Shown: in pieces, positions 24,839 through 31,906 of the stretch
How positions within the stretch are numbered: the stretch's first letter is position 1
Layout: each line of letters starts with the position of its first letter
Origin: an uncultured Pseudomonadota bacterium
GTDB lineage: Bacteria; Pseudomonadota; Gammaproteobacteria; Steroidobacterales; Steroidobacteraceae
Length of the DNA: 55,587 bases
Assembly: GCA_903862885.1 (NCBI GenBank)
Contig: CAIOZU010000060.1
Span: 1 to 55,587, forward strand
Direction of reading: 5' to 3'
Translations under genes and position numbers: made by a program
The notes under the pieces: model-generated
Seen by the model: the letters and a program-made list of their open reading frames with translations, nothing else
The model's database searches: none
Told to the model about the DNA's origin: nothing

Positions 24839-27043
24839 TCATTGTGGTCGGTAGAAGCGTTCCACGTGGTTGACGAGTTGATCCGGGTAAAAATACACCT
24901 CCCGCAAGGATCCATCGATGTATCGAGCGGCCTGATCATTGAAGTGAATAGAGTGTGGATCGCCACTTTCCCCACCCGCCGTAATGGCGCGCGCTCGCAC
25001 GCGGGCACCAAATTCGACAATGGCGACGAAGCTGTTACCGCTCGATCCGTAATATAGATTAGTCTCTGGGTAACGTCGTGCACCAAACGACGCCAACGAA
25101 CCCCAGCGGCTAGAAGTAAAGCCGACCGGCAGGCTGGCGCCTTCGTCATGGAACGGCTGCGCAATATCGTCGGTGATACGCTGAAATCGATTGATGCGGC
25201 CCCAAGGAACGTGCCAGGTGCCAAAGTCACGCTGTAGGCGCTCAGTCACCGCGGTTAAGGCGGCCATCTTGCGGTCGGTACTGACCCCTGTAATAAGGGC
25301 GTCGTAGGCTGAAAAACCTTCCTCGTCCGCCTGCTGTTTCGCCTCATCCCATAGTTGATCACCCCACAACACGGCGAGACTGGTTGCGATCGAGTGCACC
25401 GACCAGCGGTAGTCCCATGTGCGCAATAGGGCAATCGGGTCAGCGAGTTGGGCTTTGGCGGGATGATCGATCGGTAGGCTGTCGTAGGCTGCAATCAGCG
25501 CGGGCATGATTTTTTCGAAACCAAGTAGGTAGCTATCAAAAGCCGCCACATTGAGGGTCTCTATAGAAAAGTCATGGCGGTCTGCCAAAAGCTGTTGCGC
25601 ATGCATACCGCGGAGGTTTTCGCCAAAGGTATCCATATACTTAGGGTAATTCGCCAGTTTTGGGCTGAATGCGCCCGCGGCAGAGTACGGCCAGTTGTTA
25701 GTGTTTTGTAACCAGCCATTGGGTGGATTGAGCACGTGCGGTGCGTCATCTAAGGTGTGCAGACCCTGCCAATCAGTGGCTGGATTAGCCCCATCCACTG
25801 GATGGGTATAGTCAAATCGATTATCGCGTCTTGGTATGAACTGAGGATGTAGGTAGGCGATGTCGCCATCTGCGCTCGCAAATAAAGTGTTATTGGAGGA
25901 GTTGGCCTTGAGTTCCATGACCGCCATATACGAGGCGTAGTCGTGGGCTTTAGTGAGTAAAAATGATTGACTCAAGGCGTCGACCGGTTTTTGCATCAGG
26001 CTAATACTGATCCAATGGCCATCGGCTGTCTTTTCAATGATCGGGCCGTGATGGGTCCGGTAGGTCATGAATTGACGAGATACCAAGGTGCCATCGTTAG
26101 CTCGATACTGGAGTTTGATGGGAACGGCAGTAAGCGGACGAAGCGACTGACCGTAGTGATAATAAAAACGGTTACTCTTCTTTTCGATCGACTCTGCAAA
26201 TCGGTCGACATTGTCGACGCCACTGGAGGTGTGCATCCAGCCGACACGCTCATTAAATCCTTGGTAGATAAAGAACTGTCCCCAAGTCACGGCGCCGTAC
26301 GCATTGAGCCCCTGGTCGCTGGTCATCTGCAGCTCAGAGCGGAAGTAAAAAGACGTGTGAGGGTTGATCAGCAGTAAGGCATGGTGATTGACCGTGTTTT
26401 GAGGGCTGATAGCGATGCCATTGGAGCCGGTTGGCTCTTTTAGACGATCACGGGTCCCCGCAGTTAAGTGGGCATCGACGTCCGTCCCATAGAATGAGCG
26501 CAAAGGATCCAGCTCGACGTCCTCAATGTCACCGCCAATGCTGCCCTCGCTAAAGCTGAGCGCCATCCACGGTTCATAATGGGTAACGACATGTGGCTGA
26601 ACGGTGGGGTGCGATTTTAGATAGCAGTTGAGTCCGCTTGCCCACGCCGTCATCAGCGTTTTAAGCCAAGGCGGACTTTGCGCATAGTGAGCCTTAAGCT
26701 CTTTTTCATCGACGAATAAACGCATTCTGAGGTCTTGATAGAGCGCCGTCTGGCCGTCTCGCTCTGCGAGGCGCCCAAGGGCGGTCAAGTAATTCGTTTC
26801 GATGCGATTAAAGTCGTCTTCGGCCTGCGTGTAGATCATCCCAAAAACGGCGTCTCCGTCCGTTTTTCCATGGATATGGGCGATACCCCAGTCGTCCCGC
26901 GTGACGGAAATCGACGCCCCCGCAGCACACGCATCGATCGGCATTGCAGTGGTGGCCCTGCCGGCCGTGCACCAGAGAAAAAGGGGTGCGATGGTCAGTA
27001 CAAGGACCCCGCCTCGGTTCAGCCAATGTGACATTAAACGCAT
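24839..27043 (-). CDS. Secreted penicillin-acylase-family Ntn hydrolase
   Basis: 734 residues, precursor of a two-chain N-terminal-nucleophile amidohydrolase (S45). Signal peptide at residues ~10-32. Alpha chain with 'SVTRDDWGIAHIHGKTDGDAVFGMIYTQAEDDF'-type opening (residues 46-78). Autocleavage is expected before S207 in 'PTGSNGIAIS', releasing the catalytic Ser. Beta chain holds 'HHALLLINPHTSFYF' and 'NSSNNTLFASADGDIAYLHP' (the conserved Asn region). Relatives hydrolyse penicillins, aculeacin A, acyl-homoserine lactones or other N-acyl amides; the true acyl and amine groups cannot be read from sequence. ATG at 27043 follows GGAG. Lying near an aralkylamine dehydrogenase, a role in freeing amines from amides is plausible (inference). 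Confidence 0.88.
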   Translation of the reverse strand: MRLMSHWLNRGGVLVLTIAPLFLWCTAGRATTAMPIDACAAGASISVTRDDWGIAHIHGKTDGDAVFGMIYTQAEDDFNRIETNYLTALGRLAERDGQTALYQDLRMRLFVDEKELKAHYAQSPPWLKTLMTAWASGLNCYLKSHPTVQPHVVTHYEPWMALSFSEGSIGGDIEDVELDPLRSFYGTDVDAHLTAGTRDRLKEPTGSNGIAISPQNTVNHHALLLINPHTSFYFRSELQMTSDQGLNAYGAVTWGQFFIYQGFNERVGWMHTSSGVDNVDRFAESIEKKSNRFYYHYGQSLRPLTAVPIKLQYRANDGTLVSRQFMTYRTHHGPIIEKTADGHWISISLMQKPVDALSQSFLLTKAHDYASYMAVMELKANSSNNTLFASADGDIAYLHPQFIPRRDNRFDYTHPVDGANPATDWQGLHTLDDAPHVLNPPNGWLQNTNNWPYSAAGAFSPKLANYPKYMDTFGENLRGMHAQQLLADRHDFSIETLNVAAFDSYLLGFEKIMPALIAAYDSLPIDHPAKAQLADPIALLRTWDYRWSVHSIATSLAVLWGDQLWDEAKQQADEEGFSAYDALITGVSTDRKMAALTAVTERLQRDFGTWHVPWGRINRFQRITDDIAQPFHDEGASLPVGFTSSRWGSLASFGARRYPETNLYYGSSGNSFVAIVEFGARVRARAITAGGESGDPHSIHFNDQAARYIDGSLREVYFYPDQLVNHVERFYRPQ

Positions 27044-27256
27044 AGCGGTCTCCAGACGATAACCCCAGTGTAACGCGCGCGCTGCTGACTAGGCGAGCCA
27101 TCGGCCGAAGCGAGCGATAACGAGATCCGCTTCCTACTGACCTAAGTCACTGGACGTATGAGGATTTTAGTTTTCAATCGGCTCGGTCTACTGGCTGTGA
27201 ATCGCTGTCATACTGGCCTGCAGAGTTTTTACGTATCTGCCTGTCAGAGGGAATAT

Positions 27257-28882
27257 ATGCAGCAGTCGATCGTGAGCCGGGTCTGTGCGGTGGTGGCGTG
27301 TTGGCTGGCCATGCCAGCATTGGCGCACGTGGCTGTGACCCATCCAGTCGTTGTCACCCCAGTGGGTAGTGTGCGTGGGCTTGAGAGTCACCACGTGAGC
27401 CTATTTAACGGAATTCCTTTCGCACAGCCGCCGATCGGCCCGCTTCGCTTTGCACCCCCTGTGTCAGTGGCGCCATGGCAAGGGATATGGGATGCGACCT
27501 ACCCGCGCAGTCCCTGCCCACAGGTCACCCGCTTCGGGCAAACAGATGCAAGTGAGGTAGAGGACTGTCTATATCTCAATATTGCGGTGCCTCATCAAGT
27601 ACGCAGATCGCGACCGTCAAGCGCACTGAAGCCTGTGATCGTGTGGCTTCATGGCGGTGCTTTTGTAGGAGGGTCTGGTGACATCTATCCGCTGGATGCG
27701 TTTTCACGAGAGGGAGATGTCATCCTCGTGTCGATTAATTATCGGCTTGGTGCCTTAGGCTTTATGACGCACCCCGCCTTTGATGCTCAGCACAATGGCA
27801 GTGTAGGGCTTGAGGATCAACGCGAGGCGTTGCGTTGGGTCAAAAACAATATTGCGGCCTTTGGCGGTGATCCCCGCAATATCACGGTGGCCGGTGAATC
27901 GGCTGGCGCGGCTAGTGTGTGTTTGCAACTGACGGCGCCAAAAGAAGCCCAAGGGCTTTTCCAAAAGGCGATCGTGCAAAGCATTGGTTGCGCACTGAAG
28001 GTACCGAGTGTGGAAGTCGCCAATGAAGTCGGCTTAAAAGTGGCCGCTTTGTTGCATTGTGATGACTCAGCACAGGCTTTGGAATGCTTGCGTCACGCGT
28101 CGGTGCGCGCGTTGTTGGATGCCTCTGTTGAGGTGAGCGCGTCGATGGCCGGCGCGTTCCGGCCGAGCGTAGGTGCCATCAGTGTGCCGCAACAGCCGGT
28201 GACTGCCTTAGAAAAAGGCGAATTTATTCAAGTGCCGATGATTAACGGTGGCAACCAAGATGAACTGCGCCTGTATGTGGGTTATGAAGTCGCCGGTGGG
28301 GCGTCGATCACTGCGGAAAGCTATATCGGTCGGCTGGCATCTACTTATGGCGACTTCGCGGAGCGCATAGCGGTTCGCTATCCAGTCAGCCATTATTCCT
28401 CGGCCGCCGCTGCCGTCGGGCGCGTGCAGTCTGACTTTACACCTGGCAATTCGCTAAATAACTGCATTTTTCTTGAGAGTGCACATTGGTTGAGCCAAAA
28501 AACACATGTGTATGAATATGAATTTACTGATGCCGAGGCCCCCCCAGTGATGGACAATCCGGGTTTTGAGATGGGCGCAGTACACTCAGCAGAGCTACCC
28601 TACTTTTATCCGCATGTGTCTTATAACCAGCGTCGGGACGGGCCCGATGTGGTGGCGAGTTCGCAGGCGCTTAGCCATCAGATGATCGCGTATTGGAGTC
28701 AGTTTGCCTACACCGGCAATCCCAACCGCCGGGGTCTACCGACGTGGCCTGTGTTTAAGACATCCCACGATGTACTGAGACTGGATCCAAGGCACGTGGG
28801 GCCTTTTGATGCGGCTAGCGCTCACCAGTGCGCGTTCTGGCAGGGGCTATATCCAGAGGCGCTTCGTCGTGCGGCTCACTAG
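27257..28882 (+). CDS. Secreted type-B carboxylesterase
   Basis: 541 residues from the ATG at 27257, with GAGGG 7 bases upstream; an ATG at 27158 would add 33 residues ahead of the signal peptide and is rejected. Signal peptide to ~residue 23. Carboxylesterase B (COesterase) landmarks: 'NGIPFAQPPIGPLRFAPP', the Cys pair around 'EDCLYLNI', oxyanion-hole 'WLHGGAFVGGSGD', nucleophile S215 in 'VAGESAGAASV' and catalytic His in 'GAVHSAELPYFY'. It hydrolyses carboxylic esters or amides, in the periplasm. Divergent from the acylase gene across ~210 bases, so the two may share control; convergent with the NylB-like hydrolase. Confidence 0.9.
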   Translation: MQQSIVSRVCAVVACWLAMPALAHVAVTHPVVVTPVGSVRGLESHHVSLFNGIPFAQPPIGPLRFAPPVSVAPWQGIWDATYPRSPCPQVTRFGQTDASEVEDCLYLNIAVPHQVRRSRPSSALKPVIVWLHGGAFVGGSGDIYPLDAFSREGDVILVSINYRLGALGFMTHPAFDAQHNGSVGLEDQREALRWVKNNIAAFGGDPRNITVAGESAGAASVCLQLTAPKEAQGLFQKAIVQSIGCALKVPSVEVANEVGLKVAALLHCDDSAQALECLRHASVRALLDASVEVSASMAGAFRPSVGAISVPQQPVTALEKGEFIQVPMINGGNQDELRLYVGYEVAGGASITAESYIGRLASTYGDFAERIAVRYPVSHYSSAAAAVGRVQSDFTPGNSLNNCIFLESAHWLSQKTHVYEYEFTDAEAPPVMDNPGFEMGAVHSAELPYFYPHVSYNQRRDGPDVVASSQALSHQMIAYWSQFAYTGNPNRRGLPTWPVFKTSHDVLRLDPRHVGPFDAASAHQCAFWQGLYPEALRRAAH

Positions 28883-28897
28883 AGTGTCGGCAGGCCG

Positions 28898-30163
28898 CTA
28901 GGAACAAAGAAACCGAGAAACGGCGGCGATCAGTGGCTGGGTGATGGGGTCGTTGGCTGCACTGGTTGCGATTGGATGCGATGCCAGTCTTGCAATCACT
29001 AACTCAGCCTTCGGTGCAACATAGAGTCGTTGACCATGTATCCCTCGCCCTTCAAAGGCGCCGGCTGGGTTATGGGTCACCCACCACTGATTGTGATACG
29101 AGTAGCCGGGCAGTAGTGGATAGTCGGCTTGTGGAAAATGCGTGACGTCACCGCCCCGCATAAGATCCTCAACGACCGCCTCCGGAATAATCTGCCGACC
29201 GCTTGCGACACCGTAATGACATAAGAGCGCGCCGAAGCGCGTGAGATCCCGCAGGGTCACTGATAGACCGGCACCGGCCACTGCTACGCCTGTGGGATCG
29301 ACAATGAGGCTGCCATCGAATTCGCACCCTAATGGCGCCCACAGTTGCTCAGACAAGAACGGTGCGGTGGATTGACCTGTCAACCGCTCTATCATCCAAC
29401 ATAAAACCTCGGTATTCGGCGTTTTATAGTCAAAGGCGTTTCCATGGTCGCCGTGTTTTTTTAGGGTCGGCAATAGGGCGCGAATACCTGTGGGGCCGGT
29501 GTACGGGTTGGGCTTGGGTCGCATACCAGTGGCCCACGCGTATTGCCAGACCGCAGAGTGTCGATCGGCATAGTCTTCTGAGTAGTCCACCCCGACCTCC
29601 ATGTCGAGTAACTGGCGGACTGTGGCATCCTCGTAGGCTGAGCCTTTTAACTCGGGGATCAGATGCGTTACCAGCCAGCCGTCATTGAGCGTGCCGTGAT
29701 GAATCAGGGTGGCGGCCAGGGTGGCGAGATAAGACTTAGTGAGCGAGAAAGACAGATGGGGGTAATTAGGCCGCAGGGCGCCAAAGTAACGCTCATAGAC
29801 CAAGTGACCGCGATGCATGATCGCGATGCCATCGGTATAGGTGCGAAGCAGTCCGTGCTCCCAGCTCAGTTCCTGATCGGATAAATCCTTAAAGCGGATC
29901 GTCTCGATTGCTTGCTGTTGACTGAGAGGTGGCACTGCCAGGGACACCACACGCGACGGGTCTCGCTGCACCGCCGTAGTAGCCATCAATTCCCGAATAT
30001 GAGACAGACTCCAGCGACTCTCTGGAAACTCAAGACAACGATCGTCACTAAAACGAATCAATCGGTTGTTTGGTGGAGGGAAACCTTGCATCCAACCTAA
30101 GGTGGCCGGATCGGATGACGCGGCGTCTAAATAGTCAGTGCCATCAAATGACCAAACGCTCAT
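28898..30163 (-). CDS. Serine hydrolase of the beta-lactamase/NylB type
   Basis: 421 residues, no signal peptide, so probably cytoplasmic. Class C beta-lactamase fold (pfam Beta-lactamase): S140-x-x-K143 in 'LSFSLTKSYLATLAATL', the Tyr motif in 'FDYKTPNTEVLCWMIERL', and 'GIHGQRLYVAPKAELVIARL' near the C-terminus in place of the KTG box. That last phrase and the N-terminal region ('NRLIRFSDDRCLEFPESRWSLSH') look like the 6-aminohexanoate-linear-dimer hydrolase (NylB) group, which cleaves short amides or esters. Substrate unknown. It sits at the end of the hydrolase-rich stretch; the next gene on its 5' side is unrelated (recombinase-like), reading the same way and ending 53 bases before it. 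Confidence 0.82.
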   Translation of the reverse strand: MSVWSFDGTDYLDAASSDPATLGWMQGFPPPNNRLIRFSDDRCLEFPESRWSLSHIRELMATTAVQRDPSRVVSLAVPPLSQQQAIETIRFKDLSDQELSWEHGLLRTYTDGIAIMHRGHLVYERYFGALRPNYPHLSFSLTKSYLATLAATLIHHGTLNDGWLVTHLIPELKGSAYEDATVRQLLDMEVGVDYSEDYADRHSAVWQYAWATGMRPKPNPYTGPTGIRALLPTLKKHGDHGNAFDYKTPNTEVLCWMIERLTGQSTAPFLSEQLWAPLGCEFDGSLIVDPTGVAVAGAGLSVTLRDLTRFGALLCHYGVASGRQIIPEAVVEDLMRGGDVTHFPQADYPLLPGYSYHNQWWVTHNPAGAFEGRGIHGQRLYVAPKAELVIARLASHPIATSAANDPITQPLIAAVSRFLCS

Positions 30164-30216
30164 GAAGTTCCTATGTCACAGGGGGTGAGCGCTCATATAG
30201 CGCGAGTCGCTGTCAA

Positions 30217-31143
30217 TTAGTGTTCTCGTATTTTATCAGGTGGCGAGTCGGCGAGTCCGTCGAGTAATCGTCGGGTAGAGGCTAAGCGGCGATGACCAAG
30301 CCGCTGTTGAGTGACTTCGGGAGTCTCCGTGATGCTCAGTTGCTTTGCATAGGTGGTCCGCAGAATGCCGATGCCAAAGTGCCCTAAGCCCGAATCCTGT
30401 CCGATGGCCTCCAGTAGACGACGCACCCGCCGGTACAGGGTATTCGCGGGCAACAGCCCCCCGTCCTTACCTGGAAACACCAGTGGACCGGCAACACCCG
30501 AAGCGGCGCGTTCGATGAGCCATTGCTTAACTTGCGCTGCGAGCCAAGGCTCAAGTGCTAAGTCTCTGGTTCGAAGCGCACCCGTCCGCGGTCTGACTTC
30601 TAGTCCTTTGGGCGTTTCTACTAGGTCTGTAAGGCGTAGGGCGCGGATTTCAGCGAGTCGCAGTCCAGCGGCCAGAGCGATGGTCACAATACAGTGATCC
30701 CGGCGGTCCTTGAGGGTTCGTGCAGGAGGTAAACGAGCCACGACGCTCAAGGTATCGGGGGCAACGAGCGGCGTCACTTTTGCCCTCTCCTCTACCTGAA
30801 CCAGCGAGGCACGAAGTTCGGACATGGGATTAATCGAAATGAAAGCCCACTCAAGCCCATGTTGATACACACGGTCAATGAGACGCGCATAGCGAAGTGC
30901 AGTCGCGGCAAGCGACTGTGAATCGAAGAAAGCGCTGAGGTCACGCGCGGTCGCAGTGAGCGGTGTCACGCCACGCGCGGCGAGCGCTTCTAGAAAGCGC
31001 CGCCATACGGCGTGATAGGCCTTGCCCGACTTGTCTGAGTAAGTGGATGTACTGTGCGCGAGCCAATGGGCCATCCAATCGCCGCCAGGGTACGCGGGCT
31101 GGCTAATGATCTGGGTGTGTTCGGTGCGTGCGCGGCGAGCCAT
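30217..31143 (-). CDS. Tyrosine-recombinase-like protein lacking the catalytic tyrosine
   Basis: 308 residues with the XerC/D-like layout: N-terminal SAM-like core-binding domain (residues ~22-115) and a C-terminal phage-integrase-type domain. Box I Arg is R162 ('AAGLRLAEIRALRLTD'), box II Arg is R262 ('GILRTTYAKQL') and the third His is H284 ('RLGHRRLASTRRLLD'). By alignment on LGH, the nucleophilic Tyr should be residue 293, which is Leu, and no Tyr follows in the last 43 residues. The box II His (three before R262) is Gly259. The reading frame is intact, so this is not obviously a pseudogene; it probably binds DNA without cutting. A 17-bp inverted repeat lies just upstream. Target and role are unknown; no phage genes surround it. 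Confidence 0.75.
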   Translation of the reverse strand: MARRARTEHTQIISQPAYPGGDWMAHWLAHSTSTYSDKSGKAYHAVWRRFLEALAARGVTPLTATARDLSAFFDSQSLAATALRYARLIDRVYQHGLEWAFISINPMSELRASLVQVEERAKVTPLVAPDTLSVVARLPPARTLKDRRDHCIVTIALAAGLRLAEIRALRLTDLVETPKGLEVRPRTGALRTRDLALEPWLAAQVKQWLIERAASGVAGPLVFPGKDGGLLPANTLYRRVRRLLEAIGQDSGLGHFGIGILRTTYAKQLSITETPEVTQQRLGHRRLASTRRLLDGLADSPPDKIREH

Positions 31144-31169
31144 GGAGGCAGCCTACCTGAATAAAGGGC

Positions 31170-31262
31170 AATAAGGAATTTACGGCGTTGAGCACGAACG
31201 GATTCACAGCGATAACCTCGAGAATGTCTTCACCCAGACAGTCCAGCCGTAAATTCCATATT
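31170..31262. repeat. 17-bp inverted repeat upstream of the recombinase-like gene
   Basis: AATAAGGAATTTACGGC (31170-31186) and GCCGTAAATTCCATATT (31246-31262) are inverted copies with one mismatch in 17 and a perfect inner 12 bp, separated by 59 bases. The left arm is 27 bases from the start codon of the recombinase-like gene. It could be an operator, a binding site of that protein, a long-looped RNA stem, or the ends of a ~93-bp miniature element. Arm spacing is unlike a tyrosine-recombinase core site (6-8 bp). Confidence 0.65.
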
Positions 31263-31401
31263 ACACACGTACTAACGCCATGATGGGATAGCTGCGGGTG
31301 CGCGTGTGCTGGATGACATCCACACGCACTACGGTGAAGCTCGTCAGCTCAGTGCCAGTGAGCACGCCATGCTCAGCCAACACGGTCCGGCGGATGTCCA
31401 C
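31261..31401 (-). CDS. Possible small protein, 46 residues
   Basis: A minus-strand frame from GTG at 31401 to TAA at 31261 overlaps the last 29 bases of the bPH2 gene in another frame. The translation (start MDIRRTVLAEHGVLTGTELT, end SYPIMALVRV) is soluble, basic and ordinary in composition, and its codon use looks like the neighbours'. No start with a good ribosome-binding site is visible, and it could equally be the tail of a longer, frameshifted ancestor. No family recognised. Confidence 0.25.
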   Translation of the reverse strand: MDIRRTVLAEHGVLTGTELTSFTVVRVDVIQHTRTRSYPIMALVRV

Positions 31402-31876
31402 GAGACTGTGCCTCCATCGCCTGACTCAACTGATTCTTAAAGTGCAGCGGCTGACCAATATAGGCAATGGGATCAAAAGTGGATCCTGTCCCAATAATCG
31501 TAATACTGCCGAAATTTAACAGGCGCCCCAAAATGCTCTGATCGACCTTGATGGTCTCAATCTTACTGAATCGAATCTCAATTGCACTGGTCGACACGAT
31601 GCCCGTCTTGGCCACCGCACGCCGATCTGTAATCACGAGCTCAGTACTACGCCTCAACACCAACGGCCAAAACGCCAGCAGCAGCGCAAGGCCATACACC
31701 ACTAAACTCCGTGGCAACCATTGTGCGTCTAAGCGACTCGCTGACACCATCCAAGTGGCCCCGACCACTAACACCATGGCATAGAAAAATACTTTCCAAA
31801 ATCGCCACAATGAGAGGCGTGCGGTATATACCACGACCTCACCCTCGCCCATTGTCTTCAGCACATAAGAGGTCAT
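31373..31876 (-). CDS. Membrane protein with bacterial PH domain (YdbS-like)
   Basis: 167 residues: two membrane segments (about residues 28-48 and 58-74) followed by a bPH2 domain, with the strand signature 'TELVITDRRAVAKTGIVSTSAIEIRFSKIETIKVDQSILGRLLNFGSITIIGTG'-like run between residues 78 and 130 ('KIETIKVDQSILGRLLNFG' is the diagnostic part). YdbS-type proteins are integral membrane proteins of unresolved function; here there is no ydbT-like partner. It lies downstream of the S9 peptidase by 30 bases in the same direction and may be cotranscribed with it. Confidence 0.8.
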   Translation of the reverse strand: MTSYVLKTMGEGEVVVYTARLSLWRFWKVFFYAMVLVVGATWMVSASRLDAQWLPRSLVVYGLALLLAFWPLVLRRSTELVITDRRAVAKTGIVSTSAIEIRFSKIETIKVDQSILGRLLNFGSITIIGTGSTFDPIAYIGQPLHFKNQLSQAMEAQSRGHPPDRVG

Positions 31877-31906
31877 GAGTGTGTCCTGAAAAATTCTTTA
31901 GCCACG

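Noticed and set aside
24839-27043. Calling the acylase a quorum-quenching AHL acylase
   Set aside because: The S45 fold is certain but nothing in the sequence I can read separates AHL acylases from other acylases of the family.
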